From Chlorobium sp. (lineage in GTDB: Bacteria; Bacteroidota; Chlorobiia; Chlorobiales; Chlorobiaceae): a stretch of 64,000 nucleotides of DNA. Below, one piece after another: positions 1-8,464 of this stretch; within the stretch, counting starts at the first letter, position 1; each line of letters opens with the position of its first letter. Below the pieces are notes generated by a model. That model saw only the letters and a program-made list of their open reading frames with translations, was not told where the DNA came from and did no database searches. The position numbers were made by a program, and so were the translations under genes. The stretch lies in contig NZ_JAIOZR010000009.1 of assembly GCF_021740465.1 (NCBI RefSeq), forward strand, positions 23,018 through 87,017, read 5' to 3'.

Positions 1-24
1 CCAGCATAAACAACCCTGAGCATC

Positions 25-1209
25 ATGGACATCATCATCACCATAGTAATTGTCCTGCTCTCACTGCCGGCACTCTATCTCTTCCTGACTACCATCGCCG
101 CGTACTTCTTCAGAAAAGAGGAGAACGGACCGAACCACTTCCTCAATATCGGCGTACTTATCCCCGCCCACAACGAAGAAGAAGGCATCACCCGTACTGT
201 CCAGAACGTGCTTGCCTGTGACTACCCGGCAAACCGGCGGGAAATCTTTGTTATCGCCGACAACTGCACCGACCACACCGCCAATGCCGCCCGCAACGCC
301 GGGGCTACGGTATGCGAACGCACCGACACAATCAACCGGGGCAAAGGCCAGGCGCTCGACTGGTTCCTGCGAAACCACATGAACCTCTACCGCGATACCG
401 ACGTCATCACAATTATCGATGCAGACACCGCACCGGAAATCGGCTTCTTGCGTGAAATCAGCCTTTCGCTCAGCCAACCCCGAATAGAGGCAGTGCAAGC
501 ATACAACGGCGTCAGCAACCCCCGAGCAGGATGGAGACCGGGGCTTATCGACGCAGCCTTCAACGTTTTCAACCACCTTCGCGTTGCGGGGGCCTTTCTC
601 CTCGGAGGAAGCTGCATGCTTAAAGGCAACGGTATGGCTTTCCGTACGAAGCTGCTCCAGAGTACAGGATGGCCCAGCCACTCCATCGTCGAAGACATGG
701 AATACAGCCTTCTGCTGCTCCAGCAAGGCACAAGCGTGCACTACAACCCCGAAGCCGTCATCCGTAGCGAAATGGTCAGGAGCGGCAAAAACGCCTCCAG
801 CCAGCGCAGCCGCTGGGAAGGCGGGCGCTTCAACCTTGTTGCAGAACTGACCCTACCCCTCTTCAAACGTTTCATGACGACAGGCAGTCCACAATACCTT
901 GTTGCCCTTGCAGAGCTTGTCGTTCCGCCTCTCTCTCTGCTCGTGCTGCTCTTCCTCGGCGGCACCATTCTCGCCCTTCTTCCCGGCGACCCCCGGTGGT
1001 TGCTTGTACCGGTCTCCTGGTGGGCCATACTGTTCTTCTACGTAGCCTCAGGCCAGATCCAGCGCAAGGCCCCCCTTTCGACATGGGCCGTACTACTCTC
1101 CGCCCCGCTCTACGTACTCTGGAAAATCCCTATCTACGCAGCGATGCTCATCCGCAAAAAAAGCGAAGCCTGGATCAGAACCGCACGCGAACCCGACACC
1201 AACAGCTGA
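25..1209 (+). CDS. Membrane glycosyltransferase, family 2 (processive type)
   Basis: A 394-residue inner-membrane GT2 enzyme that probably polymerises or adds a sugar on a surface polysaccharide. Residues 1-27 form one membrane segment. The cytoplasmic GT-A domain follows: nucleotide-binding start LIPAHNEEEG (45-54), metal-binding DAD (132-134), acceptor ED (223-224) and the QRSRW motif (260-264) typical of cellulose/hyaluronan/poly-GlcNAc synthase relatives. Two or three membrane helices close the C-terminus. The ATG at 25 is the first start seen in the window. The gene ends 4 bp before an acyltransferase-3 gene, and a GT25 gene comes next, so the three probably form one operon for making and acylating a glycan. 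The sugar donor cannot be read from the sequence. Confidence 0.85.
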   Translation: MDIIITIVIVLLSLPALYLFLTTIAAYFFRKEENGPNHFLNIGVLIPAHNEEEGITRTVQNVLACDYPANRREIFVIADNCTDHTANAARNAGATVCERTDTINRGKGQALDWFLRNHMNLYRDTDVITIIDADTAPEIGFLREISLSLSQPRIEAVQAYNGVSNPRAGWRPGLIDAAFNVFNHLRVAGAFLLGGSCMLKGNGMAFRTKLLQSTGWPSHSIVEDMEYSLLLLQQGTSVHYNPEAVIRSEMVRSGKNASSQRSRWEGGRFNLVAELTLPLFKRFMTTGSPQYLVALAELVVPPLSLLVLLFLGGTILALLPGDPRWLLVPVSWWAILFFYVASGQIQRKAPLSTWAVLLSAPLYVLWKIPIYAAMLIRKKSEAWIRTAREPDTNS

Positions 1210-1213
1210 AACC

Positions 1214-2197
1214 ATGGCGACGAAACAAAAAAAACGCAACATACCGGTAGACACGCTTCGGGGAATGGCCTGCATCATGCTGGTAGCCTACCACGTCATC
1301 GGCAACACACCCCAAACAGGCCTCAGGCTGCATGAAGGATTTCTAAAGGACGCAAACGAACTTCTTGCCTACATCCGTATGCCCCTCTTTACCTTCCTCT
1401 CCGGACTCGTCTACGGCTGGCGCCCATTCTCCGACGACTGGAAAGCCTTCATCAACGGCAAGGTACGCCGCCTCATCGTGCCCATGCTCGTCGTAGGCAC
1501 CATCTTCGCTCTCTTCCAGGCTTACACACCCGGCACCAACTCCCAGATCAAAGAGTGGCACTACCTGCACATCCTGCCGGTTGCCCACTACTGGTTCATC
1601 GAGTCGCTCTTCGTCATCTTTCTCGCCATCCTGCTGCTCGAATACTGGAAAGTGCTCCACACCCGGACAGGCTTTGCTGTCATATACGTCGCCTCGGCAA
1701 TCGCCTACGTCACCAATACCGGAATCCCCTGGTTCTCCATTGTCGGTGCCTTCTATCTCTTCCCCTACTTCCTCGCAGGTCTCTACTGCACCCGCTTCCC
1801 ACTCCAGGTCAGACATGCCCGTGCTACAGGTTATATCACCATAACCTTCGTTATTCTTTTCCTCGTGTTTTTCGGGCATGAATACGCCGGGGAACGTCGT
1901 TCACTCAATGCACTCATCATCGGCACCGCAGCATGCATCGCACTGTTGCTCACAAAAGCCGAATCTCCATGGCTTGCCGCAATCGGCAACTACTCCTACG
2001 CCATCTACCTCTTCCACGTCTTTTTCACTGCCGCATCGAGGATAGCGCTCATGAAAATCGGGGTAACCGATATCTGGATGCTCTTCACGGCAGGAACGAT
2101 AGCCGGCGTCACCGGCCCGATACTCTTTGAAATCATCGCATCAAAACACAACGCATCGCGTATACTCTTCCTCGGCCAAAGCCCGTTACGCCGTTAA
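1214..2197 (+). CDS. Acyltransferase family 3 membrane protein (glycan O-acyltransferase)
   Basis: A 327-residue polytopic membrane protein of the acyltransferase-3 (OafA/NodX-like) family. These proteins usually move an acetyl or other acyl group onto an extracytoplasmic sugar. The N-terminus carries the family signature R-x10-H (R16 in VDTLRG, H27 in VAYH), which supplies the conserved arginine and histidine. About ten hydrophobic segments follow, the normal number for the family. It begins 4 bp after the GT2 gene and ends 13 bp before the GT25 gene, so translational coupling is likely. Acyl donor and acceptor are unknown. The same R-x10-H signature recurs in the C-terminal domain of the large fusion protein at 5285-7939. 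Confidence 0.85.
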   Translation: MATKQKKRNIPVDTLRGMACIMLVAYHVIGNTPQTGLRLHEGFLKDANELLAYIRMPLFTFLSGLVYGWRPFSDDWKAFINGKVRRLIVPMLVVGTIFALFQAYTPGTNSQIKEWHYLHILPVAHYWFIESLFVIFLAILLLEYWKVLHTRTGFAVIYVASAIAYVTNTGIPWFSIVGAFYLFPYFLAGLYCTRFPLQVRHARATGYITITFVILFLVFFGHEYAGERRSLNALIIGTAACIALLLTKAESPWLAAIGNYSYAIYLFHVFFTAASRIALMKIGVTDIWMLFTAGTIAGVTGPILFEIIASKHNASRILFLGQSPLRR

Positions 2198-2210
2198 CAC
2201 CCTGAAAAAC

Positions 2211-2945
2211 ATGATCATAACCATGAACATCACAGACCACTTCCAGAAAACGGCCATCATCAACCTGCCAGAAAGAAAAGACAGGAGAACCGAAACTATT
2301 GCGGAATGCAAACGGATAAACTGCACCATAGACAACCATAAAACGGCATTCTTCCCGGCCGTCAAACCCGCCGAACCCGCAGGCTTTCCATCGATCGGCG
2401 TTCGGGGCTGTTTCCTCAGCCACATGGAGGTCATCAGGCAGGCACAGCAGTACCAACTCGGAAACATCCTCGTCATGGAAGACGATATCGCCTTCACACC
2501 ATCGGCAAACGCCATTCTCGCCGAAGCCATGCTGGAACTCGCAGGAAAAGAGTGGGGATTCCTCTATCTCGGGCACGAATACCCGGTTGACTCCAGCAGG
2601 AAAGAGCGACTCCTTGCAATCCACGAACCATTGCTCCTCGCCCACTGCTATGCTGTTAACAGCACCATCTTCCAGAGCTTCCTCGCCTTCCTCGAGCAGC
2701 TTCTCCAGCGACCTCCCGGCCATCCCGACGGTGGCCCCATGCACTACGACGGCGCCATCTCCACCTTCCGCATGCAGAATCCGGGCATAACAACCTACAT
2801 CCTCAATCCGAGCATCGCTTACCAGCGAAGCTCCCGCACCGACTTGCACGAAATCTCGCTCTGGGATAGGATGCCTTTTCTCAGCCCGTTCATCAAAAGC
2901 ATGCGAACACTAAAAAATACAATGAAACGGCTTTCACTACAGTAA
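2211..2945 (+). CDS. Glycosyltransferase family 25 (LPS-type)
   Basis: A 244-residue soluble glycosyltransferase of family 25, the family of LPS beta-galactosyltransferases such as LgtB/LpsA. The N-terminus has the family start AIINLPERKDRR, followed by GCFLSHMEV and an acidic metal-binding VMEDD, as expected. I chose ATG 2211 because it follows the upstream stop closely; ATG 2223 is an alternative, and an earlier in-frame ATG at 2127 would overlap the acyltransferase by 71 bp. It is the last gene of the three-gene glycan cassette. A short stub of a second GT25 gene lies 2 kb downstream (4949-5035), which suggests duplication or exchange of such genes here. Confidence 0.8.
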   Translation: MIITMNITDHFQKTAIINLPERKDRRTETIAECKRINCTIDNHKTAFFPAVKPAEPAGFPSIGVRGCFLSHMEVIRQAQQYQLGNILVMEDDIAFTPSANAILAEAMLELAGKEWGFLYLGHEYPVDSSRKERLLAIHEPLLLAHCYAVNSTIFQSFLAFLEQLLQRPPGHPDGGPMHYDGAISTFRMQNPGITTYILNPSIAYQRSSRTDLHEISLWDRMPFLSPFIKSMRTLKNTMKRLSLQ

Positions 2946-3244
2946 GCAGAAGCACAAGAGAACATGAAACAGATGGATGAAATCAAGGACAGCCACCAAA
3001 GCATTCACCAGACCCATGGAAGTCCTCTTATTGCTGAAAAAGCGATTCAGGTGCAGTCAATCCCGAACCGTACGATTAATGTTCTTTATTGGTATTCACT
3101 CGAAGACCTGGAAGAAGTTTCAAGGTCAAGGCTGACTCAAACCATCAAGAACCGATTGCACCCAACCTGCTTGGGCAGGATTTCACGACTGGGTTATTAA
3201 CGAATCATTTTCAACCAAAGGCTTTGGCATCTTTAATCTCTAAG
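2946..3244. other. Intergenic stretch before the IS200 insertion, no gene recognised
   Basis: About 300 bases between the GT25 stop and the IS200-type element. A 78-codon open frame (2964-3200) begins with ATG but has no recognisable domain and is not preceded by a clear ribosome-binding site. It may be a remnant of a gene interrupted by the insertion. I cannot assign a function. Confidence 0.4.
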
Positions 3245-3256
3245 GGTCAAATTCCC

Positions 3257-3270
3257 CGAAGCTTGCTTCG
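3257..3270 (+). repeat. Left-end hairpin of the IS200-type element
   Basis: Perfect 6-bp stem CGAAGC/GCTTCG with a TT loop, 16 bp before the tnpA start. It is the same core as in the right-end hairpin and is the probable TnpA recognition palindrome of the left end. Confidence 0.65.
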
Positions 3271-3285
3271 AAAAATGAGCTAAAA

Positions 3286-3732
3286 TTGAGCACATATATC
3301 CATCGGAGTCACAATGTGTCAGTGCTATTGTACCATTATGTATGCCCATTGAAGTATCGAAGGGTGGTGTTCAGCGAAGCTGTTGATGAGAGTATAAAGT
3401 GTGTATGTCTTGAAATATTAAAAAGATATGAGATTGAGTTTATCGAGATAGGTACGGATAAAGATCATGTGCATTTTCTGATTCAGAGTGTTCCGACAGA
3501 CAGTCCGATAAAAATCATCCAGACGGTAAAGAGTATCACGGCCAGAGAGATTTTTATAAAGCATCCTGAGGTTAAGCGTCAGTTGTGGGGTGGTGAGTTT
3601 TGGTCGAAAGGTTTTTATGTGAATACCGTGGGACGTCATGGTGACGAGAATACGATAAAAGAATATGTGAAAAATCAGGGCAGAGAAAAAGAGTACAAAC
3701 AGCTACATAAGCAGCAGTTGTCGCTCTTCTAA
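3286..3732 (+). CDS. tnpA: IS200-type Y1 transposase TnpA
   Basis: A 148-residue HUH/Y1 single-strand transposase. The metal-binding HUH motif reads HVH (within DKDHVHFLI), and the nucleophile is the tyrosine in IKEYVKNQG near the C-terminus. Its length is normal for stand-alone IS200 transposases (about 140-155). The reading frame starts with TTG at 3286; no ATG precedes the conserved first strand (LLYHYVCPLKYR), and a poor start codon fits the low expression usual for this family. The frame is intact and the catalytic residues are present, so the element may be active. Confidence 0.88.
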   Translation: MSTYIHRSHNVSVLLYHYVCPLKYRRVVFSEAVDESIKCVCLEILKRYEIEFIEIGTDKDHVHFLIQSVPTDSPIKIIQTVKSITAREIFIKHPEVKRQLWGGEFWSKGFYVNTVGRHGDENTIKEYVKNQGREKEYKQLHKQQLSLF

Positions 3733-3734
3733 TA

Positions 3735-3754
3735 CCTCGAAGCTTGCTTCGAGG
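3735..3754 (+). repeat. Right-end hairpin of the IS200-type element
   Basis: Perfect 9-bp stem CCTCGAAGC/GCTTCGAGG with a TT loop, beginning 3 bp after the tnpA stop. It shares its inner 6-bp stem and loop with the left-end hairpin. Confidence 0.65.
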
Positions 3755-3765
3755 ATCCTTTATTC

Positions 3766-4170
3766 GTATGCACTTTTTTTTTCTGCGAGTTCAAATTGCG
3801 GTTGCTTTGAATCGATACAACCGATACTGTCTATTGATACAATCAGTTATGAAATCTCTCCATGTTTCCTATATTTAAACGCTGTAACCCCCATAGTAAT
3901 GCTTCGCAGCATTGCTTATTCAGCAAACTCACCATCTTATGTAAACTTCAGTACGATAGATAATGCTGTAACTGAGCGTAGTAAAGCTTTTTTTGAAAAA
4001 GGCAAGCGAACCTGATTTACAGCTTAACCACAAAATTGCCTGATGGCAGGGTATAAAATCTGCCAGTATAGCAAGCTATTCAAAGAGCGATAGCGACGTC
4101 GACAAACGGAAACACCGAAACGACAAGAGCACAGAACAGTTCAATCACACGAATATGGTTTAAGCACAGA
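3766..4170. other. AT-rich intergenic region upstream of the phosphopantetheinyl transferase
   Basis: About 400 bases with no coding frame I can support. It is markedly more AT-rich than the flanking core genes. One small hairpin is present at 3898-3913 (AATGCT/AGCATT, TCGC loop) without a T-run. The promoter of the PPTase gene should lie here, but I see no convincing -35/-10 pair. Confidence 0.45.
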
Positions 4171-4971
4171 ATGGTAATTCAGCATAAAGAACTGCACCTC
4201 TGGTACACCAACGTTCGTACATTGACACCGTACGAAGCTGAAAACATTTTGCCTCTCCTGTCTGATACCGAACGGAATCGATACGGAAAATTACCAGATG
4301 CAGGCAGACGCAACGAGTTCCTGATAACCCGACATCTCGTTCGTACCGTACTTTCCAGTCATCTATCCCGAAAACCTGCCGATCTGTGTTTTGATAATAA
4401 CCAGTTCGGCAAACCATCACTGTCACCATCATGCGGTCTGGAGTTCAATATCTCGAACACATGCCAACTCGCCGTTTGCCTTGTGAGTTTTTCAGGCCCT
4501 GTCGGAGTTGATATCGAACAATGGAGCAGGGCTGCTGACGTTATGGAGGTTATGGACCGTTGCTTTTCTCAGAAAGAAATACAAAAACTATTTTCTTTGC
4601 CCCCCGCCCTCAGACCTGAACGAGCACTGTCGTTGTGGACACTGAAGGAAGCGTATCTAAAAGCCATCGGAATCGGCCTTGCTGAAGGGCTTAACAATGT
4701 CGAGTTTCTTTACGACAGCACTGGAAAACCTCGACTCCAGGTCGACCCCCGAATAGATGCCCAGACAAACCGATGGCATTTTTGTGTCACCGATATCATG
4801 AGCCACAAGATTGCATTGATGGCCCCGTTCCTTTTCCGCAAGCGCATTCGCATCTTTGAGGCAAAACCGTGTCCACACGGGCAGCCCAACGTCTGGAATA
4901 TCTTACGGTATGAAGCCCCAGCGAACTTGATAGTTAAAGGCAACATCCATGAATCTGCCGCAATACTTTGA
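4171..4971 (+). CDS. Sfp-type 4'-phosphopantetheinyl transferase
   Basis: A 266-residue two-lobed PPTase that moves phosphopantetheine from CoA to a serine of carrier proteins. Family motifs are all present: FNISNT (92-97), GVDIE (112-116; metal-binding D114 and E116) and WTLKEAYLKAIG (156-167; E160). The size matches Sfp/EntD-type enzymes of secondary metabolism rather than the small AcpS of fatty-acid synthesis. The only visible client nearby is the carrier domain of the fusion protein starting 313 bp downstream (Ser481 there), so the pair probably forms a dedicated activating set. The C-terminus overlaps a small GT25 remnant. Start ATG 4171; no strong ribosome-binding site is visible. Confidence 0.88.
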   Translation: MVIQHKELHLWYTNVRTLTPYEAENILPLLSDTERNRYGKLPDAGRRNEFLITRHLVRTVLSSHLSRKPADLCFDNNQFGKPSLSPSCGLEFNISNTCQLAVCLVSFSGPVGVDIEQWSRAADVMEVMDRCFSQKEIQKLFSLPPALRPERALSLWTLKEAYLKAIGIGLAEGLNNVEFLYDSTGKPRLQVDPRIDAQTNRWHFCVTDIMSHKIALMAPFLFRKRIRIFEAKPCPHGQPNVWNILRYEAPANLIVKGNIHESAAIL

Positions 4972-5035
4972 TCAGGTTTCCATCATCGACCTTCCGGAAA
5001 TGATGGTCGGGTGGCGCAAACCACAGAAGAATTAA
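4949..5035 (+). pseudogene. 5' stub of a GT25 glycosyltransferase
   Basis: A 28-codon frame with an upstream AAAGG and ATG 4949. Its product starts with a family-25-like N-terminus (YFDQVSIIDLPE), closely comparable with FQKTAIINLPE in the intact GT25 gene at 2211. After the conserved LPE the similarity stops and the frame ends at TAA 5033-5035; the expected DRR and catalytic region are missing. It therefore looks like the front end of a deleted glycosyltransferase gene, not a functional protein. It could still be translated as a short peptide. Confidence 0.55.
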
Positions 5036-5284
5036 GGCATACCGGATGGACAACAGATCAAAACACCGTCATGTTGTTTCTGTTACTCCCCTCCATAGAG
5101 TGAGGGGTTTCCATCGTCGGGAGTTCCTGGCTGCAGAATCCGGATATAGGTTCCTGTGTGCTCAACTCCAGCCTCGGCTATCCGAAAATCTTGAGAATGG
5201 ATCTGAATCCACCGGACTTCGTCAAATAAAAAATACACTTACCAGAGTATTCAATCCATACATCACCTTAACTCCCCAGATTCG
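5036..5284. other. Non-coding scar before the fusion gene
   Basis: About 250 bases that should contain the promoter or leader of the fusion gene. Short open frames cross it (for example 5046-5288), but none resembles a known family and none has a good ribosome-binding site. The frame of the fusion gene is open back to 5207 without another ATG, GTG or TTG, so no longer N-terminus is available. Confidence 0.4.
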
Positions 5285-7939
5285 ATGATGAAAATGATTG
5301 CCACAAGCCCCGAACAAAAAAGCAGAAGCCTTGAGGGTAAAGCAATAGAGGCCATCGGCATCCTGGCTTCAAACAGCACCGGGTTCATCAGGGAAATGTT
5401 CAGTGCCTATGCAAAAGGACAGATCGTCGTTCCCCTGCAAAGCCGTGAATTTGCCAAACGCCTGAAAGGCATCATCTTTTCTGATATCGTCGAACCATCG
5501 CCAGAACCAGGCTGGTTTACCGAAAAACAAACGTTTCGAACCGATGACACACTTGCCCAGATCTCCTTCACCTCAGGAACGGAAGGCGAACCAAAAGGCA
5601 TCGCCCTGACATACAAAGCTCTCGCAGATGTGATCGAACGCCTCAACGGCATCATGGAAATTGACAGCTCCATCAAAGAATACGTCGGGGTTCCCGTATA
5701 CTACTCGTTTGGATTTGGACGATTCAGGGCCTGTTCGATGGTCGGAGGAAAGGCCTACATTCCACCCAAAGGATTCGATCCGTTCGAAATCTCGACCATG
5801 CTCCGCAAAGGCGAAATCAACGCCATCTCGACCGTTCCTTCATTATGGCGCATTCTTCTTGCCAACCCTGAAGTGATCGGCACCCTGGGAAAAAATGTCT
5901 TATGGATAGAAATCGGGAGTCAGTACATGTCCCGCCAGGAAAAGGAGGCCATGAAATTGCTGTTCCCACGAGCAAGGATAGTACAGCACTATGGGCTGAC
6001 CGAGGCCTCCCGTTCGACATTGCTCGACATATCGAGCACCGAAGGGCCCATGCTTGAATCTGTAGGCAAAGCCTTAGGAAAAACTGAACTAAGGCTGACC
6101 AGTGATGCAAGGATACAGATCAAGGGGCCCCATATTGCAACGGGAACAATCAGCGAAAATGGCATCTTCCCGCTTGCTGATACCGATGGCTGGCTTACGA
6201 CGACAGACCTCGGAGCCATAGAGAACGACTATCTTTTTTTCAAGGGGCGTGCAGACGATGTTATCAACTGCAGTGGCATCAAGCTGTATCCCGAACAGAT
6301 TGAAACGAAACTGCTGAAAGCTCTCGACATCAAGACGGGAATAGCGGTAACAAGGGTTCCCGATGCCCTTCGCGGAGACGGATTCCTGATAGCTTTCACA
6401 AAGGATGCAGGGCAGTCACGTGAATCCATAATAGCCGCAACATCAGACATTCTCGCCAAACTCAATGTTCATGCAGGCGAAGCATTACACGTGATCGAAA
6501 TCGATACTATCCCAAGAACCGAAACAGGCAAAATCCAGCGCAAGCTGCTGACCGAACGATTCACTGCAGAAAAGCCACTCACCCCATCGGTACAAGAACC
6601 TCCTCTCCTTGAGGAAGATCAAACCCTTACCGAAGAACAACGAAGCATCGTCGCAATATGGGAAGATGTCCTCGGCATACGTCCCGTATCCATCCATACG
6701 AGCTTCTTTGATTTGGGAGGCGACTCGCTTTCGTCGCTCAAAATGATGCTGAAGCTCGAAAAAGCCGGTATCCCCAGAAAAACAGCCCAGGCTTTTTTTG
6801 AAGGAAAAACCATAGCAGAGATCACCAATGGCAACAAAAAACCAGCCAGCGAAAACGATCAAACTTCATCAACGGAACAACACCGGGTCGCACATACCTC
6901 CGATGCCATCAACGCTACCCGAGGGCTTATGGTTCTTTGGCTGGTTGCCATACACTGGCTTCCGGGCGTATGGGAACGGCTCCCGGAGATATTTTCTGGC
7001 ATGAACACACTCCTGAACCCCGCCTATCGCCTGGGAACTCCGGGTTTCGCGATCGTGTTCGGTCTCAACGTCGGTTTCTTTTTTTTCCATCAACTGGAAA
7101 ACAATGCCGCCCTGGCTACAAAGAACATAAGGTTTGCCTCCAAGCTTGTCGCGGGAGGTATTCTGCTACTGGCAGCAATCAACTTCGCCACTCTATCAAC
7201 CGGTCAGACAGTCCTGACTGTCCCACTACCTACATTTCTGTTTTACTCGGTTCTGCTCTATTATTTCCTGGCTGTCAACAGCATCCGTCTCTGGTACCAA
7301 GCGCTTTCAGGCTTCGGGGACAAAATTATGGGTGCCCTTGTCACTTCGGTCATTTTTTTCGCTCTCGGCATGCTTTTCAAAGCGATGCTGCCTGAAACGC
7401 AATCAATTGCGGGGCTCAACCTGTTACGTCTTATGATGAAAGCCAATTACAACTACTTTACCATGTCAGGGACCGTCATGCTCGGAGTGGCAACGGGCAT
7501 CCATTTACGCAAACATGTTCAATCATCTGACATGGAAAAAGTGTATACAGCCACGGGGCTGCTACTCTTCCTCTTCGGCATCATCATATCATTAGACAGC
7601 GGAACAGCGCAGGAATGGTTCACGATGGTCGTCGCCCACATCTGGGCAATACAAGTCTATTTCGGCCTCACCCTCATGCTCCTGGCGGCATTCATGCATA
7701 TCAGGAAAAAACACAGGAATCCTTTCTATAGCAGGAGCACCCGTTTCCTCAGCATAGCAGGCATCCTGTCCCTTCCGATGTATGTTGGCCATTCAATGGT
7801 AATCCCTTCAAAAGACATGCTCGTTGGCGTAGGGATGGCACCAGCCCTCGCCCTCGCCATTCCCATGTTACTGTTTTTCGGAGCAATCGGCTATACCGCA
7901 AAGCGCATTTCCTCGGTCTACGGATCGACGGAGTCATAA
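5285..7939 (+). CDS. Adenylation-carrier-acyltransferase-3 fusion protein
   Basis: An 884-residue three-part protein. Residues 1-425 form an ANL adenylation domain: P-loop SFTSGTEGEPKG (94-105), HYGLTEAS (235-242), TTDLG (306-310), GRADDVINCSGIKLYP (321-336) and the catalytic Lys416 in TETGKIQRK. Residues 450-515 form a carrier domain with the phosphopantetheine serine Ser481 in FFDLGGDSL. Residues 540-880 form an acyltransferase-3 membrane domain with R546-x10-H557 and about ten hydrophobic segments. The adenylation domain is short at its N-terminus: the P-loop lies about 70-80 residues earlier than usual. The amino-acid-anchoring Asp of NRPS A4 motifs is not evident (YYSFGFGRF instead), so an acyl, aryl or hydroxy acid is more likely than an alpha-amino acid. 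Inference: activate an acid, load it on the carrier and transfer it across the membrane to a glycan. The upstream PPTase would prime Ser481. Confidence 0.85.
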   Translation: MMKMIATSPEQKSRSLEGKAIEAIGILASNSTGFIREMFSAYAKGQIVVPLQSREFAKRLKGIIFSDIVEPSPEPGWFTEKQTFRTDDTLAQISFTSGTEGEPKGIALTYKALADVIERLNGIMEIDSSIKEYVGVPVYYSFGFGRFRACSMVGGKAYIPPKGFDPFEISTMLRKGEINAISTVPSLWRILLANPEVIGTLGKNVLWIEIGSQYMSRQEKEAMKLLFPRARIVQHYGLTEASRSTLLDISSTEGPMLESVGKALGKTELRLTSDARIQIKGPHIATGTISENGIFPLADTDGWLTTTDLGAIENDYLFFKGRADDVINCSGIKLYPEQIETKLLKALDIKTGIAVTRVPDALRGDGFLIAFTKDAGQSRESIIAATSDILAKLNVHAGEALHVIEIDTIPRTETGKIQRKLLTERFTAEKPLTPSVQEPPLLEEDQTLTEEQRSIVAIWEDVLGIRPVSIHTSFFDLGGDSLSSLKMMLKLEKAGIPRKTAQAFFEGKTIAEITNGNKKPASENDQTSSTEQHRVAHTSDAINATRGLMVLWLVAIHWLPGVWERLPEIFSGMNTLLNPAYRLGTPGFAIVFGLNVGFFFFHQLENNAALATKNIRFASKLVAGGILLLAAINFATLSTGQTVLTVPLPTFLFYSVLLYYFLAVNSIRLWYQALSGFGDKIMGALVTSVIFFALGMLFKAMLPETQSIAGLNLLRLMMKANYNYFTMSGTVMLGVATGIHLRKHVQSSDMEKVYTATGLLLFLFGIIISLDSGTAQEWFTMVVAHIWAIQVYFGLTLMLLAAFMHIRKKHRNPFYSRSTRFLSIAGILSLPMYVGHSMVIPSKDMLVGVGMAPALALAIPMLLFFGAIGYTAKRISSVYGSTES

Positions 7940-8464
7940 TACAGCAACAACCCCGATCACCGGGCTCGGGAACACATACGTCAACAAACGCCAATTCGTA
8001 AAAATCCATGGTTAACCTTCATGCAAAAAATTCCGGCTGAATTGTTAAAAAACGTGAGAAGCAGGGCAAGTGTTGAGTATTCGGATCAACCTGCAGTAAC
8101 CATATACCCCTAAAACAATAGCGATGTTTCGACAAGGCCAGAACGATTACCCCGAAACAGGAAGTGATAATCCATTCCCTAAAGCGATTAGCCTGGGAAT
8201 TCATCCAGAAACACCCTGCCAGCTTCCGAATAGTGGAGACATCGAACAGCCTTCACCGGCTTTGTCGACGGCTGTGCTGCACTTTTTTTATATCGATCAA
8301 CGGGCTTTGACAAGCTCTATTACGGACTCTATCGCCAATAATCTGAGCTTTGTTTCGATCAGGTGAAACATTTCTGAAATCAAAAAAACAATCAAGGACC
8401 TCCTGAAAAAAATCAAGTCACTTCAAAAACCGTGCACACAGAAAACGCCAATCCATGTCCCAGC
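7940..8464. other. Degenerate intergenic region, possible transposase debris
   Basis: About 500 bases after the fusion gene. Short open frames occur (8124-8366, for example) but none is recognisable over its length. Because a clear transposase remnant starts immediately downstream, this stretch may hold its decayed front half. I see no promoter or terminator that I can support. Confidence 0.4.

Larger units (their letters stand above)
3245..3765 (+). mobile_element. IS200/IS605-family element with only tnpA
   Basis: A compact insertion of roughly 0.5 kb: one Y1 transposase gene flanked by a subterminal hairpin at each end. The left hairpin is 3257-3270 and the right is 3735-3754. Both share the core CGAAGCTTGCTTCG, as expected for the imperfect palindromes that TnpA recognises at the two ends. 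No tnpB partner is present. IS200-type elements do not duplicate their target, so exact boundaries cannot be fixed; the coordinates are approximate. Confidence 0.75.

Noticed and set aside
8124..8366. 80-codon open frame
   Set aside because: No recognisable domain, lies next to transposase debris and lacks a ribosome-binding site.
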